A stretch of DNA of 64,000 nucleotides from Cryoendolithus antarcticus (lineage: Eukaryota > Ascomycota > Dothideomycetes > Cladosporiales > Cladosporiaceae). How positions within the stretch are numbered: position 1 is the first letter of the stretch; the number at the start of each line of letters is the position of its first letter. Both the position numbers and the translations under genes were made by a program. Shown piece by piece: positions 31,356 to 41,292 of this stretch. The notes beneath the pieces were generated by a model that saw only the letters and a program-made list of their open reading frames with translations, had not been told where the DNA came from and did not search any database. The stretch is from contig NAJO01000017.1 in assembly GCA_002077065.1 (NCBI GenBank), positions 1-64,000 of the forward strand. The letters are read 5' to 3'.

Positions 31356-32060
31356 TCTCTGTTTCTGTTTGGGCTGCGCTCGGCGGGAAGTTGCTGCTAC
31401 GGAGCTAGTAGCCGCCAGGGCTATTGATCGGCATGAACTTTGTTAGGAAGCATGGCGAAACACGCAACATGCAAAAGCATTACAGTCAACAGAGATGGTA
31501 CATAAGATACGTGTCTATCATCAACAACGCGTCTACATGTCGTCGCTACCCTGACCGTCGGCACGACACTGGCAGCGCAGCCGAGTTGGAACGATCAGGG
31601 AGTTACCCTGCCGTGTTCTTCCAAGAAGCAGGCTTGCAAGCGTGTTGCGCATCGATCATCGGAGCTCCATCGACCTTTCTGCGCGTCTGCTGATTTCGCT
31701 GTGCAGCGAGGACGTGCTTTTTATTGGCATGTCACTTTCGAATGGGACAGGAAGGAGATTGGTGATCTTGGATCGAGCAGGTATATTCGTTTCACAGCAG
31801 TATAGTTAGTGGGATAATTCTATGGCAGCATCAGGGTAGAAATCAGGCCCGATGAGACACTCCGCAGATACCATCTCGATGGCCCTGCCGAAGATCGTCC
31901 CAAGGCTTCTGGTGCGCCAATGCTCGAGCACTCAAACATACTCTCATATAGTACACATCGAAACAGACAGCTCGCAAGTACGCTCGAATTCATCCGCTCT
32001 TCTGGCCAGCAGCAAAAGCAACACCAACCGTTCCCATCCAAATTCCCACAACCGGCCCTC
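31356..32060. other. Intergenic upstream of SSK1 and downstream of aquaporin
   Basis: 705 bp holding the SSK1 promoter and the aquaporin 3' region. No motif or gene was recognised. Confidence 0.4.
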
Positions 32061-33180
32061 TCACAACCTCGGTGGTCCCCCATATCCATCCATATCAACC
32101 TGCCTCCCACTTCCCCTCGACCTCGGTGGCGCTCCACTCGAAGTCCCGTCCCTCGATCTCGGTGGACCACCATACCCATTGCCAGTCCTCTCCACATCCC
32201 TTCCCTGACTTCCCACGCGATCCATCTCCCAACTTCTCTGATTCCTCTCCTTGTTCTCATTTCCATTGCCACTTCCGCTCCTCCGTCTACCCTGCTCAGG
32301 TTGCCCTGCGCCAACAACCTCGTGCTGTCCGGCGCTGTCTTGACCGGGGTTCGCATCTTCGTAGTTCATGAACTTCAGGAAGTGGTAGAACCCTGCTGCT
32401 ACGAGCGCGCCGAGGAAGGGTCCGAACCAGTAGATCCAGTGGTATGTTGTGAACTGACGGGAGGCAACGCAGGGTCCGAAGGAGCGTGCCGGGTTCACGG
32501 AGGCGCCGGTGTAGTAGACGCCAGCGATCTCAATGACGAAGAGGGAGATGCCAATGCCGATGGGCGCAATGAATGTGTCTTTGGACTTCTCCGCTGCCAA
32601 TATGAGGATGGTAAACATCAACTGAGCTGTAAGGAACTGTGAGACTCGTCAGTCGCGTGACTCTTCTCAAAGATCGCCACGGTCTACTCACCATCTCGAG
32701 AAAGAAGCCCTGAGCAACAGTCATAGCCGGGTTCAGCGTCGTCTGCGTGATCTTAATATCCCCGGGCACAATCACACTGACCACGCCAGCCGCGCACATG
32801 CCCGAGAGGACTTGGACCGGGAACAGTACAAGTCCCCTCACAGGCGGCAGATTCCCGGTGACCACCAGGCCAAGCGTGACTGCGGGATTGAATAGCCCTC
32901 CGCTGATCCTGTAGAGCATCCAAGCCGCAATGAGCAGGCTGAAGCCATAGCTCAGTGAAATGTAGACGACGCTCGAAGCACTCAGCGTCTTGTTCGGTCC
33001 CGAGTCTCCAGCGGTCGTGACGGTCATCAGATGGCCCAGGAAAGCCATGAACAGGAAGAGGAACGTCCCGACGAACTCGCCTGCTGCGGCGATGAAATGT
33101 TTCCGCAACGCGCTCTGCGCTTCTGATGGTTTGGGATGGCCCATGCCGAAGAACGGCTGTTGCATGCGGCCGTCTGGCAT
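32061..33180 (-). CDS. Aquaporin / MIP-family channel
   Basis: Water or small-solute channel in a cell membrane. Two exons (32692-33180 and 32061-32636) separated by a 55-bp intron (GTGAGT..CACAG) give 354 residues. Six hydrophobic helices are visible, starting AGEFVGTFLFLFMAFLGHLM. Both pore loops are canonical: NPA at residues 98-100 (GGLFNPAVTLG) and 211-213 (TGASVNPARSFGP), with the selectivity-filter Arg right after the second. Helix 5 reads IGISLFVIEIAGVYYTG, with Glu where orthodox water channels carry the filter His (my alignment). This suggests a non-orthodox selectivity. The last about 85 residues are a hydrophilic Arg/Gly/Asn-rich tail with repeated GGPPRSRG-type units, presumably cytosolic. 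Confidence 0.92.
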
Positions 33181-33329
33181 CGCGAAAGAGCGAGGCAGAG
33201 GTCAATGGCAATGATATAGAACAAGACGATGAACTTTCGCCCAACGCCAAATAGGGCAGTCTAGATGCTGGATAGAAATATAGAAAATAGTTGGTAGTGT
33301 AGAAAGCTTCCGCAAGACTATACCTTTAT

Positions 33330-33741
33330 TCAAACCTCCTCGGGAGCGATGACCGCTGAGAATCCCCAACGGGTTGGACGATCAAGGTGCGCCTCGAAAT
33401 CCACAATTAAATCTGCTGGCCATGCAGTTTTGACTGTACTCGAGGCGTGAGCGTGCAGCCACAGAGATGAGGAAGCCCTGTCAGAAAACGCCATGAAACG
33501 TGGCGGTGATGCCATGATGAGGGTGACGGGGAGCGCTGCCGGCGGGGAATTCATTGAAGAAGTCACCGAGTGGTTGGAGGTGCCAAGGCTTCAAGGGTTG
33601 TGCCGTCGCGAACGGCTCGTGGACGGGTGGGAGATCTGGTATTGGCAGGGATGATCGGAGCGTTGGAGGGGGCTGTGAGTGGAAGTCGAGAGGTGGGTGT
33701 GGGAAGAGGATAGAGTTAGTTAGGGCGGGGATAGAAGCCAA
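33330..33741 (-). pseudogene. Possible small gene split across two frames
   Basis: The minus-strand frame from the ATG at 33741 (MASIPALTNSILFPHPPLDF, ...LKPWHLQPLGDFFNEFPAG) stops near 33481. The frame one base later continues with LWLHAHASSTVKTAWPADLI and LDRPTRWGFSAVIAPEEV to 33330. Both parts look more protein-like than their surroundings. Introns using GTGACT or GTCACC with the TTCTGACAG acceptor have the wrong length to restore frame. I infer a decayed or mis-sequenced small gene, or a chance pairing. No family was recognised. Confidence 0.3.
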
Positions 33742-34390
33742 AGCGTTGTGTCCACTGCAGTGTGCGATGGAGGTTGGAGCATTAAGATTTATGTGCCACT
33801 TGGGCGAGCCAGAAGAGGGTTTGTGGCGTCAGGATCAGCGACATGGGTTTCTCGGGCTGGTCGATCATCTAATGGTAAGACTCGGTGATTCGATCGTCGA
33901 GCACTGCACTCTACCAAGCTACGAAACCTGGCACGGCACTCTAATGTACAAATGCTACCTTTAGCAGCGAGGCCCGTCTCCAATCTGGACACGTGCGATA
34001 ATCGTCGCTGCCGGAGACAGCTCCGGTTATCGAAGAGTCCAACGATGTCACGTTTCGATTCGAGTACTTATATCGCAGAAGCTGTTTTGTCTCTCGACGC
34101 GGCAGTGAAAGGCATACGAGATTCCCGACATAATCGATAGTAGCACAGATCCCTTGCACTGTACACGATCAGAGTCAGCGCATCAGGCGTATGCGACTTG
34201 ACGAGCAATGGAATGAATGTAGATCGATCTGCGTTCTTGGCAGCACACCATTCTGTCACGAACTATTACGCCCGTACAACTGTCGAAAGCTCAGGTTCAT
34301 CTGACGTCGGATGAGCTCAGTGCATCGACGACGGGACAACCTTCTCCACGCTGACAAAACGTCCCTACAACACCTGGGAGGTATACAAAG

Positions 34391-34400
34391 AGTATATAGG
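34391..34400 (+). promoter_or_regulatory. TATA-like element upstream of SRPBCC gene
   Basis: AGTATATAGG lies about 111-120 bp before the ATG at 34511, followed by a pyrimidine-rich stretch. Position and sequence fit a core promoter, but this is only motif-level support. Confidence 0.35.
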
Positions 34401-34510
34401 CAGTATTACTTCTCTGTTCGAGTCTGCGCCTGCATCGCTCATCTGTCATAGTAGCGTGGAAGCCTTCTCAACTACGGTGCCACCAAGCCCGTTTCCGCCA
34501 TCACGCGACC

Positions 34511-35077
34511 ATGTCAACTCAGTCTTCCATCATCTGGCCCAAAGCCTACCTGCCAGGCACAACCGACAACTTCGTCACAAATGAAGTCGTCGTCTCGGAT
34601 CTGACTGCCGAGAAAATCTGGACCCTCCTCTCCGACATCTCAAAGTGGGAGTCCTACTACGCGAACTGCAGGTCATGCACCGCTCCCTCTACCGGCCCGA
34701 ACCTGAAGAAAAGCGACGTCTTCAAGTTCGAGACCTTTGGCTTCCCACTGCTCGAATGCACCGTTGAAGAGTCCACTGCACCCGGGTCCAGCAAGGCCGG
34801 ACGTATCGCTTGGAGCGCCACGCTGGACACCGGCAAGCCCGAGGAGTGGGTGGGCGTGTACCACGCTTGGCTTGTGGAGGACCTGGCAGGCGGGAGGGTG
34901 AGGATTCTCACGCAGGAGAGCCAGAAGGGTGAACCGGCCAAGCAGTTGTCGGGTGTGAAGCCAAACATGATGTTGCTGGGCCATCAGGACTGGCTGGAGG
35001 GATTGATCAGGGCTGCAAGGGGCGAGAAATTGCCGAAGGAGACCAACCTTGGGAAGGCAGGTATGCTGAGGTATTGA
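34511..35077 (+). CDS. SRPBCC / START-like ligand-binding protein
   Basis: 188-residue single-domain protein of the SRPBCC (polyketide cyclase/dehydrase, Bet v1-like) fold, a family that binds hydrophobic ligands. It opens with a beta strand and helix (FVTNEVVVSDLTAEKIWTLL). The segment DISKWESYYANCRSC is the typical xxWxxYxxx start of these proteins, followed by alternating strands (FKFETFGFPLLECTVEES, RIAWSATL, EWVGVYHAWLVEDLAGGRVRILTQES) and a long C-terminal helix (HQDWLEGLIRAARGE). No signal peptide. The substrate cannot be named. No biosynthetic cluster surrounds it. Confidence 0.85.
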   Translation: MSTQSSIIWPKAYLPGTTDNFVTNEVVVSDLTAEKIWTLLSDISKWESYYANCRSCTAPSTGPNLKKSDVFKFETFGFPLLECTVEESTAPGSSKAGRIAWSATLDTGKPEEWVGVYHAWLVEDLAGGRVRILTQESQKGEPAKQLSGVKPNMMLLGHQDWLEGLIRAARGEKLPKETNLGKAGMLRY

Positions 35078-35331
35078 TCGATGTCGAAACAGCTCTATGA
35101 GCTGAGCACACCTGCCTGATAGTCCTTACTGAACGCATGAGGTGTATCAATCGTAATGTCCATCTCATCCGCATCAGCCTATCGAGTCTGTCGTGGCCCT
35201 GTATCCTGCTGTTGTCGGTTGTGCCTCCCATATAGAAGTGATCTCGACCGATCCCTGTCTCAGCGTCGACTCACGAGACGAGACCATCCATCGCGAAGCT
35301 CTCCCATCGATCGCGCGTGGAAGTCTCATGC

Positions 35332-35967
35332 TCAGGTATCCCTCCCCCATCCCTCCTTCCTCGTCTGCCTGTCCTCCCTCGCTTCCCGCTTCTTCTTTCC
35401 CCACTTCGCCTTCACAGCTTTCAGCGCCTTGTCCCTCTCCTCCTTGATCTCTGGCGCACAACAACACAAGCTGACAAAGAATTGCGAGCACTCAAACTTT
35501 TCTGCCAGCTTCACCCTCGTCCATGTCCTTGGGTCCTCTGCGCGTAATCGCCTGATTTCCGCGATCTGATCTTGCGTGAGATGATACTTCTTCTCGTACG
35601 CTGGTCTTACAGTCGCCAGCGATGAAGCCGAGGGTTGTTGCGAGGGCAATGAGCCACCTAAGCGCGAAGGGGAGACGAATGAGGAGTTCAGGGACAGTGA
35701 GTGCAGTCTTCTTCGCGGATCATTCTGGGGCAGAAACTTCTGCGGTGTGTGGTAGACGCTTGGAGCGCTGGAAGGAGGGTTGAAGATGATGTGGTCTTGC
35801 GTCTCTGTCTTGGAGGGGAGAAATGTGGCATCTGGTTTTACGCGGAGAGCTTTCCGGGTTCGACGTGTTGAGGACTGGTGACGGCGGCAGGTGTGGCAGA
35901 TCCATTCTGAGGTCGTAGTAGAGAGCAGTGATGGCCGTAACGACTGTGTGAGAGAGGAGAGTGCCAT
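35332..35967 (-). CDS. MRPL20: Mitochondrial large ribosomal subunit protein mL58 / MRPL20
   Basis: Fungal mitoribosome large-subunit protein. 211 residues with a Ser/Thr/Arg-rich N-terminus that fits a matrix-targeting signal. A CHTCRR segment and a low-complexity linker follow. The conserved C-terminal domain then begins at YEKKYHLTQDQIAEIRRLRAEDP and continues WTRVKLAEKFECSQFFVSLCC, the signature of the MRP-L20 family. The last 40 residues are strongly basic (AVKAKWGKKKREAREDRQ), as expected for rRNA contact. Converges with the SRPBCC gene (254 bp between stops). Confidence 0.9.
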   Translation of the reverse strand: MALSSLTQSLRPSLLSTTTSEWICHTCRRHQSSTRRTRKALRVKPDATFLPSKTETQDHIIFNPPSSAPSVYHTPQKFLPQNDPRRRLHSLSLNSSFVSPSRLGGSLPSQQPSASSLATVRPAYEKKYHLTQDQIAEIRRLRAEDPRTWTRVKLAEKFECSQFFVSLCCCAPEIKEERDKALKAVKAKWGKKKREAREDRQTRKEGWGRDT

Positions 35968-36653
35968 AGTGGGTATACGTGAAGGGGTATATCCAACGCT
36001 CGTGTGCTCTGTCTATGTTCATTGGGCTTACTTTCTCGGGAGTGCTCGCCGCTGTGGGATGTTAGGATATTGCAGCCTCAGGCAGGAACATGGATCGCTC
36101 TTTCCTCGCATAATCTTCGAGACGCTCCACGTAGTTCGGATTGCCTAGCAACGGACAACGCAAGCGGGACTGCATCTCATCAAAAGATACCGTTGCCGGA
36201 CGCGGTCATGTGCGTAGATACCCCTCCGTACCAATTGAGACGAATTGCCCGTGTTCATCGTTCCCGACTTTGGGTCGTGAATCGTCTCTCTCTTGCTTTC
36301 TCGTATCGAACCGTGCCACCATGCCTACGATCCGGACGGATCGCGCAGAATATTGTCTCCCAGCTCCGCTCTTGACTAATCTTGGAGCAAGCTACATTGC
36401 TCCTCAGGGAGTGACGATACATGCAGCTGTACAGCCTCGGCACGCCACCATGATCTGTACCATGTAGCAAGTACAGCACTTCTCGTACTTCTCCAAGAGG
36501 CTGCTGTATACCGCGCCCCTAATCGCACGCCGCTAGTGTACGGCGAAGCGGTGTGGAATACGACCGACGGAATCGCGCCTCAGCTACAACACGCGGGGCT
36601 GCAGTTCAGCTGAATAATCCTTGGTCGACTTGACCACTCCTATAAGAAACTCA
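35968..36653. other. Intergenic, divergent promoter region of mL58 and beta-lactamase-like gene
   Basis: 686 bp. No gene or specific motif was recognised. Confidence 0.4.
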
Positions 36654-38017
36654 ATGTCCGCGGCGAGACGACTGGCAGCACTTGTGCCTACACTCGCGAC
36701 CACGCCTGCGAATCAAGTCGCAAATATGTCAGACCTTGGGAAGATTCTGGATGAGGCAGTGGCAGCGAAGAAGGTGCCTCAAGTCGTTACATATGCTACG
36801 AACGCAGATGGTACCATTCATGACCTCTCACTCAATGCCCTTCACAGCTTGACGCTCATATAGGCTCCTTCACCTACTCCCACACCGCAGGCACGGTCTC
36901 CACTGAGCCTGACGCCGCTCAAGTCAAGCCAGATGCCATCTTCCTCCTAGCTTCAGCGACCAAGCTAATCGTCACCATCGCCGCGCTTCAGATCGTCGAG
37001 AAAGGTCTAGTTGCTCTCGAAGACGATGTTTCCAAGATCATCCCCGAGCTAGGCGACCAGCAAGTCCTCCACGGCTTCGCTGAAAATGGCGAGCCGATCC
37101 TGAAGGCGCGGCAGAACGCAATTACCCTGAGGTAAGGCGAAGCGTTCCAGCACTGGTTCGCCACTCAAGAGCTGACCAACGAGTTCAGGCACCTGCTCAC
37201 GCATTCTGCGGGGACCGCGTACGATATGGGAGATGCCAACTTGATTCGCCTCGCCCAGCATCGCAAGACCCCGCCATCCACCGGTACAGACGTCGTCGGC
37301 CGTTTCTCTTACCCTTTAATCTTCGAGCCCGGCGCCTCCTGGTCCTACGGTACGGGCATAGACTGGGCTGGCCTCGTCGTCGAGCGCCTCACAAAGTCGA
37401 CGCTAGAGGAATACATGACGACGCACATCTGGAAGCCTTTGGGGATCAAGGAAATGACGTTCTTCCCTCGCAAGCGCCCAGAGTTGCAAGCAAGGATCCC
37501 GGTGCTTGCAGTGCGGACGCCCGATGGGAGCTTGGCGAAATACCCAGGGAGGAGTATCAATGAGGGTTTGACTGGGTGTCTTGGGGGCCAGGGCATCTAT
37601 GCGACCATGGAGGAATACCTGAAGATCCAAAGAAGCATCTTGGCCAACGATGGCAAGCTTCTTAGTTCCAAGTCTGTGGACCTGATGTTCACATCCCAGC
37701 TGTCATCTGCCGAAACGCAGGGGCTAAAGCAGTTCTTGAAAACGCCTATGGCTGCGATGTTCATTGGCGAATTCGTGCCGGAGATTGAAACGAGCTGGGG
37801 ACTTGGTGGCGTCCTGTTCTTGCATGATGACCAGGGGAGGCGAAAGAAGGGGACGATGAGTTGGGGTGGTATGACGAATCCATTCTGGATCATTGATCGC
37901 GAGGCCGGGCTGGCGCTCGTGTTTGGGACGCAGTTGTTTCCGCCTGGAGACGTGGAGACCGCAAAGGTCATTACTACGATCGAGAAGAGCGTGTACAAGA
38001 TGGCTGGTGTGGCGTGA
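36654..38017 (+). CDS. Serine beta-lactamase-fold hydrolase/transesterase (class C-like)
   Basis: Member of the PF00144 beta-lactamase/penicillin-binding-protein fold that in fungi includes esterases and LovD-like acyltransferases. Three exons (36654-36810, 36864-37131, 37189-38017), with introns of 53 bp (GTACCA..ATATAG) and 57 bp (GTAAGG..TTCAG), encode 417 residues. The catalytic SxxK is S83-A-T-K86 (FLLASATKLIVT). The HLLTHSAGT motif follows, and SYGTGIDWAG supplies the Tyr of the YxN-type motif, with the third residue replaced. Near the end GTMSWGGMTNPFWIIDREAGL is the HxG-like strand. An alternative ATG at 36726 (MSDLGKILDEAV) would remove a 24-residue extension. It likely acts on an ester or amide, not an antibiotic. 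Confidence 0.88.
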
Positions 38018-38055
38018 GCATCTTGTGTTGCCAGGCAAGGGAGGACTGAGTCGAC

Positions 38056-38959
38056 TCAGAGCTTTGAAAAAGTCGGCTTCGTCTTGCGGATGCCAGCGAG
38101 TATAGCACTGTCAACGTCTTTGGTCTGAAGCATAGCAGCATTGTAGATAGCAATGTAGTTCAAGCCTTCTCGATTGGTTAGCACATCCACCAAAGCTCGC
38201 ACCAAAGCAACTGGACTCACCATCCTCAACACTGTGGTCCCTCGAGAAGTTCACAACCTCCTTCGTAGTCCCCACCGCCACAGGACTCTTGCTCCCAATC
38301 AGCGACGCGATCTCCTTCGCCCTCGCCACCGCCGCATCCTTCCCCTCGCAAACCTCACTCACAAACCCCACTCTCAACGCCTCCTGCGCTCCAAAATCCC
38401 TCGCCGTAAGACAAACGTCCTTGACAAAACTCATCGGCAATCCAGCTTTGACGATTCGCGTAAGGGTGCCAACGTCAGCAGCAAGACCGATGTCGACTTC
38501 CTTGACAGCGAAGCGAACATCAGAGGAGCAGATCCGAATATCGCAACAAGTCGCAATATCAATCGCCAACCCATAACTAATCCCATGAAACACCCCAATA
38601 ACCGGCTGCGTCGCCTTCTCAATTTCCGTCACACAGCCCTGCAGCTCCAGAATATGCCTTCGCAGTCTGAAAGCCTTTCTCGCCGGATCCATGGTCGGCG
38701 CTGCAGTAGCCAGGGGCCCGGAGGTTGAAGCTGCGGTGACATCTAGGCCGGCTGTGAAAGCTCGCGTGCCGAAGGCGGTCAAAATAATGCAGCGGACAAC
38801 GGGATTTGTGGAGAGCGAGGAGAAGATTTGGCCGAGGGAGTGAAACATGGGTTCTGTGAAGGCGTTGAGCTTTGAGGGGCGGTTTATCTCGACGATTGCG
38901 GTGTGGGAGCCGGGGAAGGTGAGGTTGAAGAATTCGGGCGTGGGAGTAGAGGAGGCCAT
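38056..38959 (-). CDS. Peroxisomal delta(3,5)-delta(2,4)-dienoyl-CoA isomerase (ECH1 type)
   Basis: Crotonase-fold enzyme that shifts double bonds during beta-oxidation of unsaturated fatty acids. Two exons (38221-38959, 38056-38165) around a 55-bp intron (donor GTGAGT) give 282 residues. The oxyanion-hole segments are RAFTAGLDVTAA and FHGISYGLAIDIATCCDIRIC. The pair Glu154 and Asp162 in KEVDIGLAADVGTL has the eight-residue spacing of the acid/base pair of mammalian ECH1, which separates it from plain enoyl-CoA hydratases. The protein ends in Ser-Lys-Leu, a perfect PTS1 peroxisome signal that depends on splicing in exon 2. One CCGAGG hexamer lies upstream. Converges with the beta-lactamase-like gene, 38 bp away. 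Confidence 0.92.
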
Positions 38960-39333
38960 GTTGGAGATGGGAGCTTTTTCCAAGTGGTGAGTATGGTTCT
39001 ATAGGTAGGTGATGCGCAGCGTGAGATGGCGGTGGTGGACTTTTGACGAACGAGAAATTGATAGCAGATTTAAAACCGACTACATATTCAGTGCAATGAG
39101 AGCTCGAGGTCAAGAGCTCAGGCGCAGCCGAGGTCAGTGTCATGTAGCCTTGGCGTGTAGCGTTCTCGCCAAAGTGCATGTGCGTCTACCTTTAGCGAGT
39201 TCCTTGCGACCAGCATGCTCGCATTTGAGCTACTGCGCGCGGCAGTCAGCAATCCAAGCAGCGCCCTCCTCATACAGATAGCCAGATCATCATCCCTTCA
39301 TCGCTAGACCACACGTGATATCAAGCAATCCAA
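38960..39333. other. Intergenic, promoter of dienoyl-CoA isomerase
   Basis: 374 bp between two minus-strand genes. It contains the CCGAGG element at 39128-39133. Nothing else was recognised. Confidence 0.4.
39128..39133. promoter_or_regulatory. CCGAGG (FarA/FarB-type) hexamer upstream of dienoyl-CoA isomerase
   Basis: The hexamer is the complement of CCTCGG, the core known for the FarA/FarB fatty-acid-responsive zinc-cluster regulators of Aspergillus. It lies about 170 bp before the isomerase ATG. A single 6-mer is weak evidence by itself; the gene's role in beta-oxidation makes it plausible. Confidence 0.4.
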
Positions 39334-41292
39334 TCAATACGTCTCCCCCAGATCTTCCTCTCCACTCCGCTGCTGTACAGGATCGAACATTCCCATCTCG
39401 ACTTTCCTTCGACTAGGCGGTGGTCGCATGTCTCCACCTCCGACCGTCCCTGCCCTCCTTGACGCGATTGTACTCTTAGCAGCCAAAAGCCCAGCACCAC
39501 CGCTCTGCCTCTTGCTTGCAGCACCTGAGGAAAAGCCAGGCAGACCAGAGCGATCGAGTGTCGTCCTCCTTCCCGTTGCAGTGCCAGGTCTCGACAATGT
39601 AGCCGCGTCGTCACGCTCATGCTCTACTTTCCGGCGCAAAGCGGAGACGCTAGCACTAGCGCGATGTAGACTGCGAGGGGTACTAGGCGCAGTCGATGCA
39701 CTGTGCATACCCGTCAATGACCCACCTATCGAGCTCCGCGGTCGATGAAGCGAGCCTCGCCCCTCCTCGGGGATGGTAGAGCCGTGACTACTGCCAGGTC
39801 GCTGCATGGGTGGCGGTGCCATGCTTAGACGGCTGTCTGGCCTTGCGAAGCTGGCGCGGCTGCTCGGGCGATTAGAAGCAGATGATGGTGGACGTTCGGA
39901 TGCAAGCGCTGAAGGTGGACGATCGCGGCTCATTGACGATGTTGGGCGTTCGGCGCCAGGTGTTGCTGCCGAGAGTGATGGGCGGGGGATGCCGTAAGAC
40001 AAGCGTTTGATATGACTCTCTCGGCGCGTTGGAGACCGGGCTTCGCTGGCGGTATCAGCTTGAGAGATGTCAATTGGGATGGCGATGTTCGACGGTCGTT
40101 TGCTTGTACGTCGGACTGTGATTGAGGAGGGGATCTCAACATGATTGCTGAGCGCACTGCCTGCTCTTGGTGAGCCGCGCGGTGTGATGTTGTTGGGCAG
40201 ACGTGATCGCGCCGTTTGCACACGCTGCTCGATTTGCTGCATACGGCTGCGTAAGCTCTTCATCTGCATGAGCGACTCTGAACGCGGTAGTCCCTCTGAT
40301 GGCAGCACACTGAGCCGCGTGCTTGGTCGCACTCGTGCCGGTGGCTTCATTGGCTTCACATCAGATGCGGCCATGCTTGCTGTCGATGCCATTGACGGAC
40401 CCCGAACATGTCTTGACGATGATGATGGGACACGTGGACCTTGCAACGAGTGTCGCGGCGTTGCTGCAGACGCTGGTAGTAACGATACTCGTCTGCCGAC
40501 CATCGGCGTCTTTGGCAGAGCATCCTTCTTCGCATAGGCTGGCGTATCTGACAGTGGTGGCGAAGGAGGCGTGGGCGCATCTGAAGCGGAGTCAGATCGC
40601 GATGGTGGCGTCGACGCTGTAGGCGATGCAGGTGTGATACCGCTGGCCTCGCTCGCTGGACTCCTCCCACGAAGCTGCTCGACCATCGAGTTGCTTGGCT
40701 TCCGGAGTCGCAGTCCCTCGATGGTCTGCTCAGCCAATCGCAACTTCTCTAGTCGAATCTCACTCTCTACTTTCAGATCACTCAGTTCATCCCTAAGTCG
40801 CTGCGCGTCAATCCTGAGTGCCTCTCTCTCCTGCTCTCCTAGCTTGACCTCCTCTTCCATGAGCACGCTCCGCTCGATTGACACATTCAGCTTACCCTCC
40901 AGGTCCTCCACAGTACTTGTCGTGTTCCTGGCCTGCTTCTCGAAGTCATCATTCGCAACCTCAATGTCCCTTAGGCGATGCGACAATGCCCGATTGTGCT
41001 CTCGTAAAGTCGTAATCTCCTTCTGCAGCGTATTCTGCGCACCGTTGGCTTCTGCCTTGGCTTTGGTGTGCTTTCCTCTCCACTCATCAACCTGGAAGTT
41101 CAGACTTTCGATCTGCTCCTTCAGCTTGCGTTCGCTTTTCTCCGCCGATTCGATGTCTTTCTCTAGCTGCTCTTCGATGTCCTTGCTAGCGGACTGGAAG
41201 TCTGCTAGATCGGATTGAAGCGCATCGTGCTGGGACTTCCAAAAGTCTACTTGATCTTGCAGACTTGCGCCTGGTCGAGGTGAGGCGTCCAT
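39334..41292 (-). CDS. NudE-family nuclear distribution protein (RO11/NDE1 homologue)
   Basis: Dynein regulator that links LIS1 (NudF) to dynein and is needed for nuclear migration along hyphae. 652 residues in one frame. Residues about 10-200 are a near-continuous coiled coil beginning DQVDFWKSQHDALQSDLADF and continuing through the conserved ERKLKEQIESLNFQVDEWRGKH and NDDFEKQARNTTSTVEDLEG segments that mark the family. The rest is Ser/Pro/Arg-rich and disordered, with a second short coil (SLRSRMQQIEQRVQTARSRLP) near residue 345. The length and two-part layout match filamentous-fungal NudE. Confidence 0.9.
   Translation of the reverse strand: MDASPRPGASLQDQVDFWKSQHDALQSDLADFQSASKDIEEQLEKDIESAEKSERKLKEQIESLNFQVDEWRGKHTKAKAEANGAQNTLQKEITTLREHNRALSHRLRDIEVANDDFEKQARNTTSTVEDLEGKLNVSIERSVLMEEEVKLGEQEREALRIDAQRLRDELSDLKVESEIRLEKLRLAEQTIEGLRLRKPSNSMVEQLRGRSPASEASGITPASPTASTPPSRSDSASDAPTPPSPPLSDTPAYAKKDALPKTPMVGRRVSLLPASAATPRHSLQGPRVPSSSSRHVRGPSMASTASMAASDVKPMKPPARVRPSTRLSVLPSEGLPRSESLMQMKSLRSRMQQIEQRVQTARSRLPNNITPRGSPRAGSALSNHVEIPSSITVRRTSKRPSNIAIPIDISQADTASEARSPTRRESHIKRLSYGIPRPSLSAATPGAERPTSSMSRDRPPSALASERPPSSASNRPSSRASFARPDSRLSMAPPPMQRPGSSHGSTIPEEGRGSLHRPRSSIGGSLTGMHSASTAPSTPRSLHRASASVSALRRKVEHERDDAATLSRPGTATGRRTTLDRSGLPGFSSGAASKRQSGGAGLLAAKSTIASRRAGTVGGGDMRPPPSRRKVEMGMFDPVQQRSGEEDLGETY

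Larger units (their letters stand above)
33181..34510. other. Long intergenic stretch with a doubtful minus-strand frame
   Basis: 1330 bp. 33330-33741 (-) has two overlapping, gene-like frames, entered separately. Before the SRPBCC gene there is a CRE-like TGACGTCG (34302-34309) and a TATA-like element (34391-34400). The rest shows nothing. Confidence 0.4.

Noticed and set aside
33850..33945. tRNA-like stretch on the minus strand (TAGCTTGGTAGAG and GATCGAATC, with a possible GGTTTC/GAAACC stem)
   Set aside because: The A-box lacks the invariant A, the B-box-like element lies far too early for the stem-closing ends, and no T-arm stem pairs. Judged a coincidence.
34511..38017. Possible secondary-metabolite cluster (SRPBCC cyclase-like plus LovD-like fold)
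   Set aside because: No polyketide synthase, peptide synthetase or tailoring enzymes nearby; a ribosomal protein gene lies between them.
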